From positions 310,001 to 374,000 of the forward strand of contig CALFYV010000090.1 of assembly GCA_937952395.1 (NCBI GenBank): a DNA stretch of 64,000 bases, written 5' to 3'. The translations under genes were made by a program, and so were the position numbers. Of this stretch, positions 51,119-59,119 are shown piece by piece (position 1 is the stretch's first letter; every line of letters begins with the position of its first letter). The DNA is from an uncultured Bacteriovoracaceae bacterium. Its GTDB lineage: Bacteria; Bdellovibrionota; Bacteriovoracia; Bacteriovoracales; Bacteriovoracaceae. The notes beneath the pieces are model-generated. The model made no database searches. It worked only from the letters and a program-made list of their open reading frames with translations, and had not been told where the DNA came from.

Positions 51119-52312
51119 TCACCTATGTAAATGGCTCCAACTTCTACCGGATACTAGAGCATATATAGTATTGACATGAACATTGAATTGCTTTGCTATT
51201 TCTTTAGAAGATTTTGTTTTTCTTAATTCTAATATTTTTAACACCTGTTTTTCTGTAAATTTGCCATGGACTTCCCATTGTTTTAAAGAACGATGCCATT
51301 TTACTTTATAATCAAAACATTTCCATAACATATATGGTTTTACTAACGATATTAAATTGTCATAAGAATTCTTGGAGAACTTTAACATGGGCATTTCACG
51401 ATTGGTATAAGCTGATTTTCGTGTAATTATTTTAGGATGTAAATCAAAATCATGGAGTTTTTTACATAAAAACTTTACCTCATCTGTTGAGAAAGAATTA
51501 GTGCAAATTACAGCATATCTTTGTTTTTCGTTATTCGAACCATCATCAAAATACCATATGGCTATACGACGTGGATTCAAGGTTAAATTAGATGGAATTG
51601 TTTTTAAATTATCAGGATACCATTGTTTTCTTAATTTTGTAAACATCGGATGTCTATATGTTTTAAACATATAACCAGCTAGTTGTTTTTTAAATGGCTG
51701 TCTTTTAATTATTTTATTTTTATTTGTTAATTTTTCTTTACTATATATCGCTTGAATTTTGGCGCTGTGTTGATGAAAAATCTCAGAATGCCAATCTATG
51801 TATTCTTTTTTAGAAAGCGATTGTAATTTACTAAAATCTGCATTATTTCGTTTGTTTATACTTCTAATACTCCCATCTCCTAAAAGTGAACCAATTATAA
51901 CATCCATTTGTAACTCGGTTAAATCAGGCAACTCTTTATGCCCCTTGCCAGGGTGTTTTGAATTTATTATTTCTTTAATATTTTCTGGTCTTCTACATTG
52001 TTTCCAACTATGTCCTCGAATTATGTTGCAAATAGTAGTTTGCCATATGTCATATTGTTCTGCTAATTCATATGAACTTTTGCCTCCAATATATTGATCT
52101 ATTATTTCTTGGGCTTGTTGTTGATTTATTTTTGACCCACTCATTTTACTTTTTATATTTTTAGGACGATTGCATTGTTTCCATGTTTTGCCTTTAATTA
52201 ATTGTATTATTGTACTTTGACTTACATTGTATTCTGAAGCAAGATCGTTGGAACTATTCCCTTCTAAATATTTGTTAATTATTTCCTGTGCTTGATTTAT
52301 ATTTAATTTCAT
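51119..52312 (-). CDS. Free-standing LAGLIDADG homing endonuclease with three HTH modules
   Basis: A 397-residue DNA endonuclease that cleaves cognate sites and spreads its own gene. Two LAGLIDADG-type helices are seen, VIIGSLLGDGSIRS near 135-150 and RRIAIWYFDDGSNN near 250, each with the catalytic acidic residue. Around this core are helix-turn-helix repeats: two at the N-terminus, both ending TWKQC or SWKQC, and a third at the C-terminus (SKEIAKQFNVHVNTIYALV). They probably determine target binding. It is flanked by short gaps inside the tail operon and is not inside any gene. No intron or intein was seen. Confidence 0.85.
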   Translation of the reverse strand: MKLNINQAQEIINKYLEGNSSNDLASEYNVSQSTIIQLIKGKTWKQCNRPKNIKSKMSGSKINQQQAQEIIDQYIGGKSSYELAEQYDIWQTTICNIIRGHSWKQCRRPENIKEIINSKHPGKGHKELPDLTELQMDVIIGSLLGDGSIRSINKRNNADFSKLQSLSKKEYIDWHSEIFHQHSAKIQAIYSKEKLTNKNKIIKRQPFKKQLAGYMFKTYRHPMFTKLRKQWYPDNLKTIPSNLTLNPRRIAIWYFDDGSNNEKQRYAVICTNSFSTDEVKFLCKKLHDFDLHPKIITRKSAYTNREMPMLKFSKNSYDNLISLVKPYMLWKCFDYKVKWHRSLKQWEVHGKFTEKQVLKILELRKTKSSKEIAKQFNVHVNTIYALVSGRSWSHLHR

Positions 52313-52366
52313 GAATTACCTCTAATTATATTAAGAGCACAGTTTGATAAAAAATACTAAAATTTT

Positions 52367-53713
52367 TTACATACAAGATTTCAACAAAAGGTCATATGAA
52401 GAGTAGACGCATTTTTGTAGCACTTGTAAATCAGATGGATTGCCATTATATGGTTGTTCTTTTAAAACAATACCTTGCATTGATGTAGCTGCCTCTTGAA
52501 TTGTCTTTAACTCAGCAATCAAGAATAACATTCCATTTCTTTTCTCAATAAATGGAAGCTCCTCCACCTCAGGGCTACCATCCTCATTTTGTTCGCCTGT
52601 TTCTTTTGCGTAATAAATGTCCAAGTCCATAAAAGGCACAAGTTCGCCCTCATCAGTAATCATGGCATCAGAATTGTCTGCAATCGATGTCTTTACAATT
52701 AAACGACCATCTGTATAAGCCGTCTTTAAAGAGCCAGCTATATCCCAGCCCAGGCTATAAATAGTTCCAGTTTCATCAACAACCATTACGACAAACGCTC
52801 TGGTTTCAAACTGTTCGACAATTGACTCTAAGATTACTCGTCTTCTTAAAACATCTTTCTCTTCAGGAGAGCCTTCTTCTAATCGCTTTTTCTCTGGTTC
52901 GGCAAGATGACGATCAGGATCGTCTTCTTTCATATTCCAACTACCCAACATTACTTCTCCCCACTGATAATTAAATCTAGTTGATAGTAAAATTGAATAA
53001 TCTCTTTCGTTATAGACAACATCCTCAGTGTTACCACCAGCACCAACTTGAACGCCACCCAATAAAGCTGCTATGTATTTTCTGTGAAGGTCGCCCTTCA
53101 AAGCACCATAACCATCTAGTTTAATGAAAATGTTGTTTAAGATAGGATCGGTTTCTAAAACAGCAGACATATGGTTAACAACAGAAGTGGCAGGATTGTT
53201 TCTATCCAACTGGTCTTTAATGTTTCTACGAATGTCTTTGCTAGCTTTGTCTACATTAGAATTTTGTCTAATTAACTGAACGTTCCAGTTATCATCAACA
53301 AATTTCTTTTGAACAGGTTGGAGACCCTTCTTATCACGAACCATGCTGAGCATATCAATTAATTTTTGCGTGTCGCCTTTAATAGACTCTTTTAAATAAT
53401 CATTCTTCCAAGATTCAAAGTCTTTTACTTCACTTTTTTCTTCGGGCATATCTGGAACCATTGGATCATCATTTACATCATCTTCTGGTTCTGCTTGGTT
53501 TTGCATTTGATCTTGGTTGGCAATATCAGGATCACCCATATTTTGAGCCGAAGTATCAGCAGTATTGCCCATATTGCCGATGTTGCCCAAAGGACCGCCG
53601 TAAGGATCGGTTGTAGGAGCTTGTCCTGCCATGGCATCAGGCTGGCCTCCCGCAAATGGAGTTTCTATTTCCATTAAATCCTCAAGCCAGTTTTCAATTA
53701 CATAATTTTTCAT
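52367..53713 (-). CDS. Hypothetical protein with N-terminal tag-like motif (448 aa)
   Basis: A 448-residue protein. It starts with MKNYVIENWLEDLME, which fits the tag motif, then a disordered Gly/Asn/Met/Pro-rich stretch to about residue 90. A folded part follows, with a second similar segment (FESWKNDYLKES) and a beta region (AFVVMVVDETGTIYSLGW). The C-terminus is helical and Cys-containing. The placement between the terminal tail genes and the homing endonuclease suggests a virion component. No family recognised. Confidence 0.65.
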   Translation of the reverse strand: MKNYVIENWLEDLMEIETPFAGGQPDAMAGQAPTTDPYGGPLGNIGNMGNTADTSAQNMGDPDIANQDQMQNQAEPEDDVNDDPMVPDMPEEKSEVKDFESWKNDYLKESIKGDTQKLIDMLSMVRDKKGLQPVQKKFVDDNWNVQLIRQNSNVDKASKDIRRNIKDQLDRNNPATSVVNHMSAVLETDPILNNIFIKLDGYGALKGDLHRKYIAALLGGVQVGAGGNTEDVVYNERDYSILLSTRFNYQWGEVMLGSWNMKEDDPDRHLAEPEKKRLEEGSPEEKDVLRRRVILESIVEQFETRAFVVMVVDETGTIYSLGWDIAGSLKTAYTDGRLIVKTSIADNSDAMITDEGELVPFMDLDIYYAKETGEQNEDGSPEVEELPFIEKRNGMLFLIAELKTIQEAATSMQGIVLKEQPYNGNPSDLQVLQKCVYSSYDLLLKSCM

Positions 53714-54189
53714 TTGGTTTCCTCTTCACTCTTTTTTTTGTTTTCATTTTCTATTAAAGCTCGTTTCTCCGCAGGGCTTAAGCTTTTTCTAATGTTTATG
53801 TGATTGTGCTGTTGAGCAGCCAAATATTTTGGAAATGTATTGGTTTCTTTTAATTTAATTCTAGTCATTAAATCGGCTATTTTGGCCATTTTGTCCGAAG
53901 TGTCTGTTTTTATTTTTAACAAATTTACTACAGCCTCTTTAGTGGATGTGGTCGCATCACCTTCATTCATCACCATATCTATAAATTTTGCCAATAATTC
54001 GTCTATCTCGCCTCGATCATTTCTGATGTTGTCTAAAACCTCATCATAAACCCCTAATATTCTGTCATCTTCAATCAGACAATTTTCGTCTGCATCGGGG
54101 GCTACAATGTTCATAGAAGGCATGGACTTTTTATTTGATTTAATTAATTTATCTTCTTTGTTTATAAGGTCTTTTTCTTCTTGGCTCAT
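53710..54189 (-). CDS. Hypothetical helical protein (159 aa)
   Basis: A 159-residue, mostly helical and charged protein (DKMAKIADLMTRIKLKETN), probably the first gene of the tail operon. Its stop overlaps the next start by four bases (ATGA). It has a putative oligomerising helix and a His/Asn patch (QQHNHINIRK). A chaperone or terminase-small-like role would fit the size, but no motif supports it. Confidence 0.6.
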   Translation of the reverse strand: MSQEEKDLINKEDKLIKSNKKSMPSMNIVAPDADENCLIEDDRILGVYDEVLDNIRNDRGEIDELLAKFIDMVMNEGDATTSTKEAVVNLLKIKTDTSDKMAKIADLMTRIKLKETNTFPKYLAAQQHNHINIRKSLSPAEKRALIENENKKKSEEETK

Positions 54190-54194
54190 AATAG

Positions 54195-54201
54195 ATATAT
54201 A
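54195..54201 (+). promoter_or_regulatory. TATATAG late-promoter-like element
   Basis: TATATAG lies in the 43-base divergent gap, about 32 bases before the GTG at 54233. A weak match to the AT-rich elements found elsewhere. Confidence 0.2.
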
Positions 54202-54232
54202 GTGAAAGAAACTCGGGAAAAGGAGAAATTTG

Positions 54233-54640
54233 GTGGATAATCAAGAAAATATCGATAACTTGATCGAACTCAAAGAGTCTATTAAATCAATTGTTGAACT
54301 CACCACCAGAGTAGATGAACGGGTACAAAATGTAATTAAGCAACAATTATCCATAGATGAAAAAATTAATCGACAATCAGAAGCAATAGGTGAACTTAAT
54401 ACCAAAGTAAAAATATTAGAGTCGCATTCTGTATTCACAGCAGAAGATAAACGACTTGCTGCTGCTACTCGTGATGAACTTCATAGAGTCGAATTAAAAA
54501 TAAATGAATTGCAACAAAGCAATAATAGCCAAGAACAAAGATGGAAAGCTATCTTTAGTTTTTCTGTTCAATTAATTTGGGTAATATTGGCCGCATACTT
54601 ACTTTATAAGATGGGAATTCAATCTCCCGATGTGCCATAA
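54233..54640 (+). CDS. Coiled-coil protein with C-terminal membrane anchor, XhlA/holin-like
   Basis: A protein of about 135 residues. I start it at GTG 54233, seven bases after AGGAG; a TTG at 54230 is an alternative. It is a long heptad-type coiled coil (KSIVELTTRVDERVQNVIKQ and onward) ending with one hydrophobic helix at about 112-128 (FSVQLIWVILAAYLLYKM). This layout is seen in XhlA-type hemolysin/holin accessory proteins and some phage spanin-like proteins. A lysis-related role is possible but unproven. Confidence 0.65.
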   Translation: MDNQENIDNLIELKESIKSIVELTTRVDERVQNVIKQQLSIDEKINRQSEAIGELNTKVKILESHSVFTAEDKRLAAATRDELHRVELKINELQQSNNSQEQRWKAIFSFSVQLIWVILAAYLLYKMGIQSPDVP

Positions 54641-54648
54641 AGGAAACA

Positions 54649-55224
54649 ATGATTAAATTAGAATTTAAAAATTGGCTTGAACGTCATTATCCTACACAAA
54701 TGTATCCTGCCAATAGAGCAGGAATGAGAGACGTTCGTTTCGGTTATGCTCTCAATCAAACTGAAACACCTCCGGTTATTGCAAATGTTGGTAGCGATTT
54801 TATTACAGGTATGGGTCAAGTTTTCAGAAAAAGCATGGGAACAGCATACCCTGTATTCGGATCAGGTTATAGAAATTATTTTGACAAATTAACAGCTACC
54901 GTACAAGATGGAAAAGATTTCATTGTAGTGAGAGAACAACCATATGATGAAAGCGAAGATGAACACGATCCACAAAGAAGGCGGCTTCATAAAACAACCA
55001 AAGAGGCACTAAAAAAGATTAGATCAATGCCGGATGTAGTAGAAGCTTCTCAAAATGCTGGGGTTGACATACAAGATGTACCTGACATACTATATGAGCC
55101 AAGCAATAAAGAAGGACACATTAAAATTCTGTTTAGATTCAAGCTAGAAGATAAATTAACTGATAGATTGAGACTGACAACCCGTGCAACTCAAAATTCC
55201 CAAAATCCACAAAATCAAAGCTAA
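54649..55224 (+). CDS. Hypothetical protein with N-terminal tag-like motif (191 aa)
   Basis: A 191-residue protein. The N-terminus MIKLEFKNWLERHYPTQ is a clear case of the tag. A mixed alpha/beta body follows, with FRKSMGTAYPVFGSGYRN and a charged helix (RRRLHKTTKEALKKIRSMP). The tail is Gln/Asn-rich. AAGGAAA stands before the ATG. It lies nine bases upstream of the nucleotidyltransferase, on the same strand. No family recognised. Confidence 0.68.
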   Translation: MIKLEFKNWLERHYPTQMYPANRAGMRDVRFGYALNQTETPPVIANVGSDFITGMGQVFRKSMGTAYPVFGSGYRNYFDKLTATVQDGKDFIVVREQPYDESEDEHDPQRRRLHKTTKEALKKIRSMPDVVEASQNAGVDIQDVPDILYEPSNKEGHIKILFRFKLEDKLTDRLRLTTRATQNSQNPQNQS

Positions 55225-55233
55225 ATATCTATT

Positions 55234-56754
55234 ATGAAAAGAAAATCCTTTAAATCATTTTTAAATCTAAGAGAAAACGACGAGTCTTCATCGCCTGATA
55301 AGAATTGGAGAAAATCCTTTATTCAACTTGATAAAGGATTCATTCCTCCTTCTAAAATGAGACCAATCATTGAAGCATTCTTAAAATCTGGTGATATTGA
55401 ACTTACCACCGATACCGAAAAAGCCCCAACAATGAAAAAGAAATCTCTTTTCTTGGTCGGTGGCCCTGTTAGAGATTTTCTATTGGGAAAATCAATTAAA
55501 GATTACGATTTGGCAACCAACGCTACCCCTGAACAAACTGCTGCCATTTTAAGCCAAGGTGGCTTTAAAGCTGCTGGCGACAGAAGTGGGAAACAAGGTA
55601 AGCCAATGCAACTTCCCTTCGAGCCAGATCAGGCAGAATCAGGAGATAAAAAATATTGGTTTGTAAAAGGAAGAGATGCAAGCCAAGATGGTAAAGTATT
55701 CGTTATCTCCGCAGTAGTCGAGGGCGAAGAGTTCGAAATTGCTACATTCCGCAAAGATGCTAAAGTTACTGACGGCGCCGCTGAAGTAGATTTTGTAGAC
55801 AATCCTCATGAAGATGCTTCTCGTCGTGATTTAACCATCAATGCTATGTATATTGAACTCACAAAAGCAGATGGTGAAAATAGTAAACTATATGATCCAA
55901 CCGGCAAAGGTTGGCACGATATCAAAAATGGTGTCGTCCGCACGGTTGGAAAAGCCTCAGATAGATTCAATGAAGATAAACTAAGAGTGCTTAGAGCCAT
56001 TCGTTTCCATTCACGATTCGGCAGTGGAACACAAATGGATGATGATATTGAAAAAGCACTACCGCAGTTTAAACACCTCGAAGGCGTAGCATTGGAAAGA
56101 ATTCGTGATGAATTTCTTAAGGGCTTGCTACACCCAGACGTAGACTCCAGAAAGTATATTTCTATTTATAAAAGAACAGGATTGCTTGAAAAAGTATTTC
56201 CTGATCTCACTTTTGATCCACCAAACAATGTGCCAATGGATATTACTGATAAAAAGGATAAAGCACTGGCATTAGCTTGGTTGTTACAGCACAATCCAGT
56301 TGAAAAAGTAGCAAACGCTCTTGGCCAAACCAGAAGAGTTGGCATGGAGGATAAAAACACTGGTTGGACTTCTCAAGAACGCCGTGCAGTTATCTTTTTG
56401 CTTAGATTAAAAGAATTTGATCCTGAAAGATTGTCCGAATTCATGCGACAGCGTGAAGGAACCGGACTTACCGCACAGCAAATTAGAGATTGGGTCGATA
56501 TGTTTAAAATCCAAGGAACTAATCGCTATCGCAGACCTTGGTGGGCAAATCAAGTTCATAAATACGCTGCACATCAAAAATCAGTTAGATGGGACGATGT
56601 TGTCGCTGCCGGTAAAGATGCTTGCCCTGTTTGCCATGGCAACGGTTGCCCAGAATGTAATTTCAAAGGTAAAATCCGACCTGATCAAAGAAGCAAAGTT
56701 ATTGCTGATATGGAAAAAGATAAGTTTAAACAAGCATTGGCAAAACACGAATAA
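55234..56754 (+). CDS. tRNA CCA-adding enzyme-type nucleotidyltransferase with N-terminal tag and C-terminal zinc knuckle
   Basis: A 506-residue member of the poly(A) polymerase / CCA-adding family. Catalytic motif LVGGPVRDFLLGKSIKDYDLAT (residues about 73-93) contains the D-x-D pair. The following motifs EIATFRKD, EDASRRDLTINAMYIE, LYDPTGKGWHDI and FNEDKLRVLRAIRFHSRFG are all conserved. It could repair or extend the 3' ends of tRNAs, which is useful when tRNAs are cleaved by host defence. Two extra parts surround the enzyme: the N-terminal SFKSFLNLREND tag and a C-terminal Cys set (CPVCHGNGCPECNFKG). The length is above the family's usual 350-450 residues. Confidence 0.9.
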   Translation: MKRKSFKSFLNLRENDESSSPDKNWRKSFIQLDKGFIPPSKMRPIIEAFLKSGDIELTTDTEKAPTMKKKSLFLVGGPVRDFLLGKSIKDYDLATNATPEQTAAILSQGGFKAAGDRSGKQGKPMQLPFEPDQAESGDKKYWFVKGRDASQDGKVFVISAVVEGEEFEIATFRKDAKVTDGAAEVDFVDNPHEDASRRDLTINAMYIELTKADGENSKLYDPTGKGWHDIKNGVVRTVGKASDRFNEDKLRVLRAIRFHSRFGSGTQMDDDIEKALPQFKHLEGVALERIRDEFLKGLLHPDVDSRKYISIYKRTGLLEKVFPDLTFDPPNNVPMDITDKKDKALALAWLLQHNPVEKVANALGQTRRVGMEDKNTGWTSQERRAVIFLLRLKEFDPERLSEFMRQREGTGLTAQQIRDWVDMFKIQGTNRYRRPWWANQVHKYAAHQKSVRWDDVVAAGKDACPVCHGNGCPECNFKGKIRPDQRSKVIADMEKDKFKQALAKHE

Positions 56755-56771
56755 TTGAATCGGAAAGAAAA

Positions 56772-57200
56772 ATGAATATTGAAGAAATTGTTGAAAAATG
56801 GGAAAAAACAAAGCTCTTAGAGCATTGTTCTTCTAAAGAGAATTTGGCTGCTTGTTTAGAGTCTCAAAGACTAATGAATGAAAGAGCCAAAAATATGTCA
56901 GCTAAATTTAAAAGAATTTCAATTCCTTTAACATACAGGGTTTTTTCTTACCCTGCAAATAATGTTTTTACTAATTATTTTAATGAAAACACAATATTTA
57001 ATGCTTATATGTTAAAAACTAAATTTAATTTATCAGAAAATGAAAGCCTTAACATGGAAGTTAGCTATGTTGAACAATTAGCCAATGATTTAAAAGTTGA
57101 ATTAGAAGAAATGTTCAAAGATAATTTTCAAGGTCAAATTCAATTTGATGGTTTTTCTTGTCATTCCGATGATAATAATATTGTTATGTTTTGGGCTTAA
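56772..57200 (+). CDS. Hypothetical protein (142 aa)
   Basis: A 142-residue protein with a helical first half (IEEIVEKWEKTKLLEHCSS) and an amphipathic second half (NMEVSYVEQLANDLKVELEEMF) ending in a small beta hairpin. GAAAGAAAAATG is a weak start context. Its TAA shares TTAA with the opposite gene. No family recognised. Confidence 0.6.
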   Translation: MNIEEIVEKWEKTKLLEHCSSKENLAACLESQRLMNERAKNMSAKFKRISIPLTYRVFSYPANNVFTNYFNENTIFNAYMLKTKFNLSENESLNMEVSYVEQLANDLKVELEEMFKDNFQGQIQFDGFSCHSDDNNIVMFWA

Positions 57201-57919
57201 AAAATATAGTGATCCACAACAATGTTGCCTACTGCTTGCTGTAAAGCACTTGAAAAAACTTTTTCTATGTGTTGAATATATCTAACAATATCTGCACTAG
57301 TTTCTGCTTTTAATCGAATTTGGCCATTCCATAAATACTCTGCAAATAATTCATAAATAAATTCTTCTCTTATCTTTATTTTATTGTTGTTGATGGATTT
57401 AAATTGAAAAATTTGACCCATGACATGTGTCCATTGCTCAGGTGTTGCTGTAGCGCCAGGAAAATCTAAAAGATAAGTAATATCTTCTAACGTGTTGAAA
57501 ACTTCATCATAAAAATCACCGCCTTCATCAATTAAAGCATGCCCCATAGTGTGTAAAATCATCCAAGGAGTCATCGCATCACCAGAACTACCGTTTTTAG
57601 CAAAAGTTATTCTTCCCTCTGTAGGAATTCCATTTTGTCTCATCCAGTTAGCAATAAGTTTTTTAAAGCCCGTTAATTTTTGATTTTGAGATTCATATAA
57701 AATGATATTAAAGGTCCATTTACGTCTAGACAACACCCTTTCTAAAGTCTGGACAGTTTTTGGATGAGATATAACTAGACGATCATGAGTGTTATATACG
57801 CCCTTAACCCCATATGCGGCTGAAGTTCCTTTTGGCAAAGGCTCAACAGGTGGTTTGTAGAATTTATATCTATAATCTCCCAATGGAGATTCATTTAACC
57901 ATTCTTTAAAATATAACAT
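57197..57919 (-). CDS. Tagged protein with H-x-x-x-H motif lacking Glu
   Basis: A 240-residue protein. The N-terminus YFKEWLNESPLGDYRY is an exact example of the tag. A central motif MTPWMILHTMGHALIDEGG has the H-x-x-G-H spacing of zinc metalloproteases but with Met in place of the catalytic Glu. A later EEFIYELFAEYLWNG may hold an acidic third ligand. The protein could be an inactive protease relative or a metal-binding structural protein. A Trp/Lys-rich segment (RKWTFNIILYESQNQKLTGF) lies before the motif. It is the last of the minus-strand run and shares its stop with the plus gene. Confidence 0.68.
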   Translation of the reverse strand: MLYFKEWLNESPLGDYRYKFYKPPVEPLPKGTSAAYGVKGVYNTHDRLVISHPKTVQTLERVLSRRKWTFNIILYESQNQKLTGFKKLIANWMRQNGIPTEGRITFAKNGSSGDAMTPWMILHTMGHALIDEGGDFYDEVFNTLEDITYLLDFPGATATPEQWTHVMGQIFQFKSINNNKIKIREEFIYELFAEYLWNGQIRLKAETSADIVRYIQHIEKVFSSALQQAVGNIVVDHYIF

Positions 57920-57942
57920 AACAACCTCAAATATTGCTTTTT

Positions 57943-58779
57943 CTATATATTTCTATACCTCTCAATTAAATCATAAGCAAAATTAGTTGAAGTAGTAACG
58001 TTGTTTTCATAAATGGCATCAAATGGATTTAATCCGTGGGTCGCCATGAACATCGGTGGCTCATATAAATAATGTTTTTTATTGAATTCAGGGGCAATTC
58101 CATGTTTGTAATGAATAATATTGCGATAAACATTATGGGCCTCAAAACCCTGTTCTAAAGAATCGCCCCTAATTGTTAAATCATTTTCTTCAAAAATAAT
58201 TTCATTATAAATCGCCAGCAACCATGCTGCTCGCTCTAAATGTTTTACATCTCCAAATTTCCCAACCAGTTTTTTCAATTCGTGATGCATTCTAACAAAT
58301 AAACTATTAGGCACATCTTTATTGAAAATCAATGTGTCACCTAGTGGAATTTTAGTAAAACCTTCACTGTTGTGCTCGCTAAATAACTCTTTAATTCGAT
58401 TTTTAACAAATGGTTCTATGGCATTGAAATTAGTGTTGATATCATATAAAACACTCTCTTTAGGAATTTCAACAGGCTTTAACAAAAGCATATCTGGATG
58501 AAGTAATGTAAACGGCTTTTGTAATTTGCCTTCTTCCAAAGCCCAGATTAAAGATCGAATTTTATTGAATTGTTTGCCAAAATTTACATAAACATACTTT
58601 TGCTCGTGAGCAAGTAGATTTTTCTTAAACTCTGGTAAGTCTGGCTCTTTGTTTTCATTAATTACAATAATTAAATTATTTTGTAATTTATGATATTTAA
58701 AGCTCTCAATTAGCAATTCTGCCTGCCAACGATAGTAAGCAGTGTTAGGAATGCTAACGAAATATTGCATATTATTCAT
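57943..58779 (-). CDS. Probable GT-A-like glycosyltransferase
   Basis: A 278-residue protein. It starts YFVSIPNTAYYRWQAELLIES, then LIIVINENKEP, and after a helical section carries FTLLHPDMLLLKPVE, where HPDM stands at the position of the D-x-D metal site. The C-terminal part has YKHGIAPEFNKKHYLYEPP. The arrangement matches GT-A-type transferases, though the metal motif is not canonical. It overlaps the SprT-like gene by eight bases. Confidence 0.6.
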   Translation of the reverse strand: MNNMQYFVSIPNTAYYRWQAELLIESFKYHKLQNNLIIVINENKEPDLPEFKKNLLAHEQKYVYVNFGKQFNKIRSLIWALEEGKLQKPFTLLHPDMLLLKPVEIPKESVLYDINTNFNAIEPFVKNRIKELFSEHNSEGFTKIPLGDTLIFNKDVPNSLFVRMHHELKKLVGKFGDVKHLERAAWLLAIYNEIIFEENDLTIRGDSLEQGFEAHNVYRNIIHYKHGIAPEFNKKHYLYEPPMFMATHGLNPFDAIYENNVTTSTNFAYDLIERYRNI

Positions 58780-59089
58780 GAAATTCTTTTAGATATTTTC
58801 GGTAGATTTTACTGTAAGCAATGCCCCATTTAGGACCATGAAAGTCCTTTTCTTTGCCCCAAGACATCGCATGTGCCACTTCATGAATGGCTACATCAAT
58901 AGAGTAAGCTTCAGAAAGCTTGCGATTAATTAAAATTAAAAAACACTTTTTAGGAGTCGTGCGAAACTCACAAGTGCCATCAAATCCGTCTGGTAGTTTT
59001 ACACGACGAATATAGATAGGATACTTAGTTCCAGCGGTTTTCTTTAAAAATGCAGATACTATGCGGAAGTGAGACCATTTTCGAGCCAT
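58772..59089 (-). CDS. SprT-like zinc metalloprotease (small)
   Basis: A 105-residue protein containing HEVAHAMSWGKEKDFHGPKWG: HExxH with a downstream H-x-x-x-W/F pattern as in SprT/Spartan and WLM-type proteases. It should bind zinc. The protein is short and may lack a separate DNA-binding part. SprT enzymes cut DNA-protein crosslinks; here it may cut DNA-bound or virion proteins. The start overlaps nothing, and the end overlaps the GT-like gene. Confidence 0.78.
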   Translation of the reverse strand: MARKWSHFRIVSAFLKKTAGTKYPIYIRRVKLPDGFDGTCEFRTTPKKCFLILINRKLSEAYSIDVAIHEVAHAMSWGKEKDFHGPKWGIAYSKIYRKYLKEFHE

Positions 59090-59119
59090 TAAATACCTTC
59101 AAAAGAGCTTTGAAGATAT

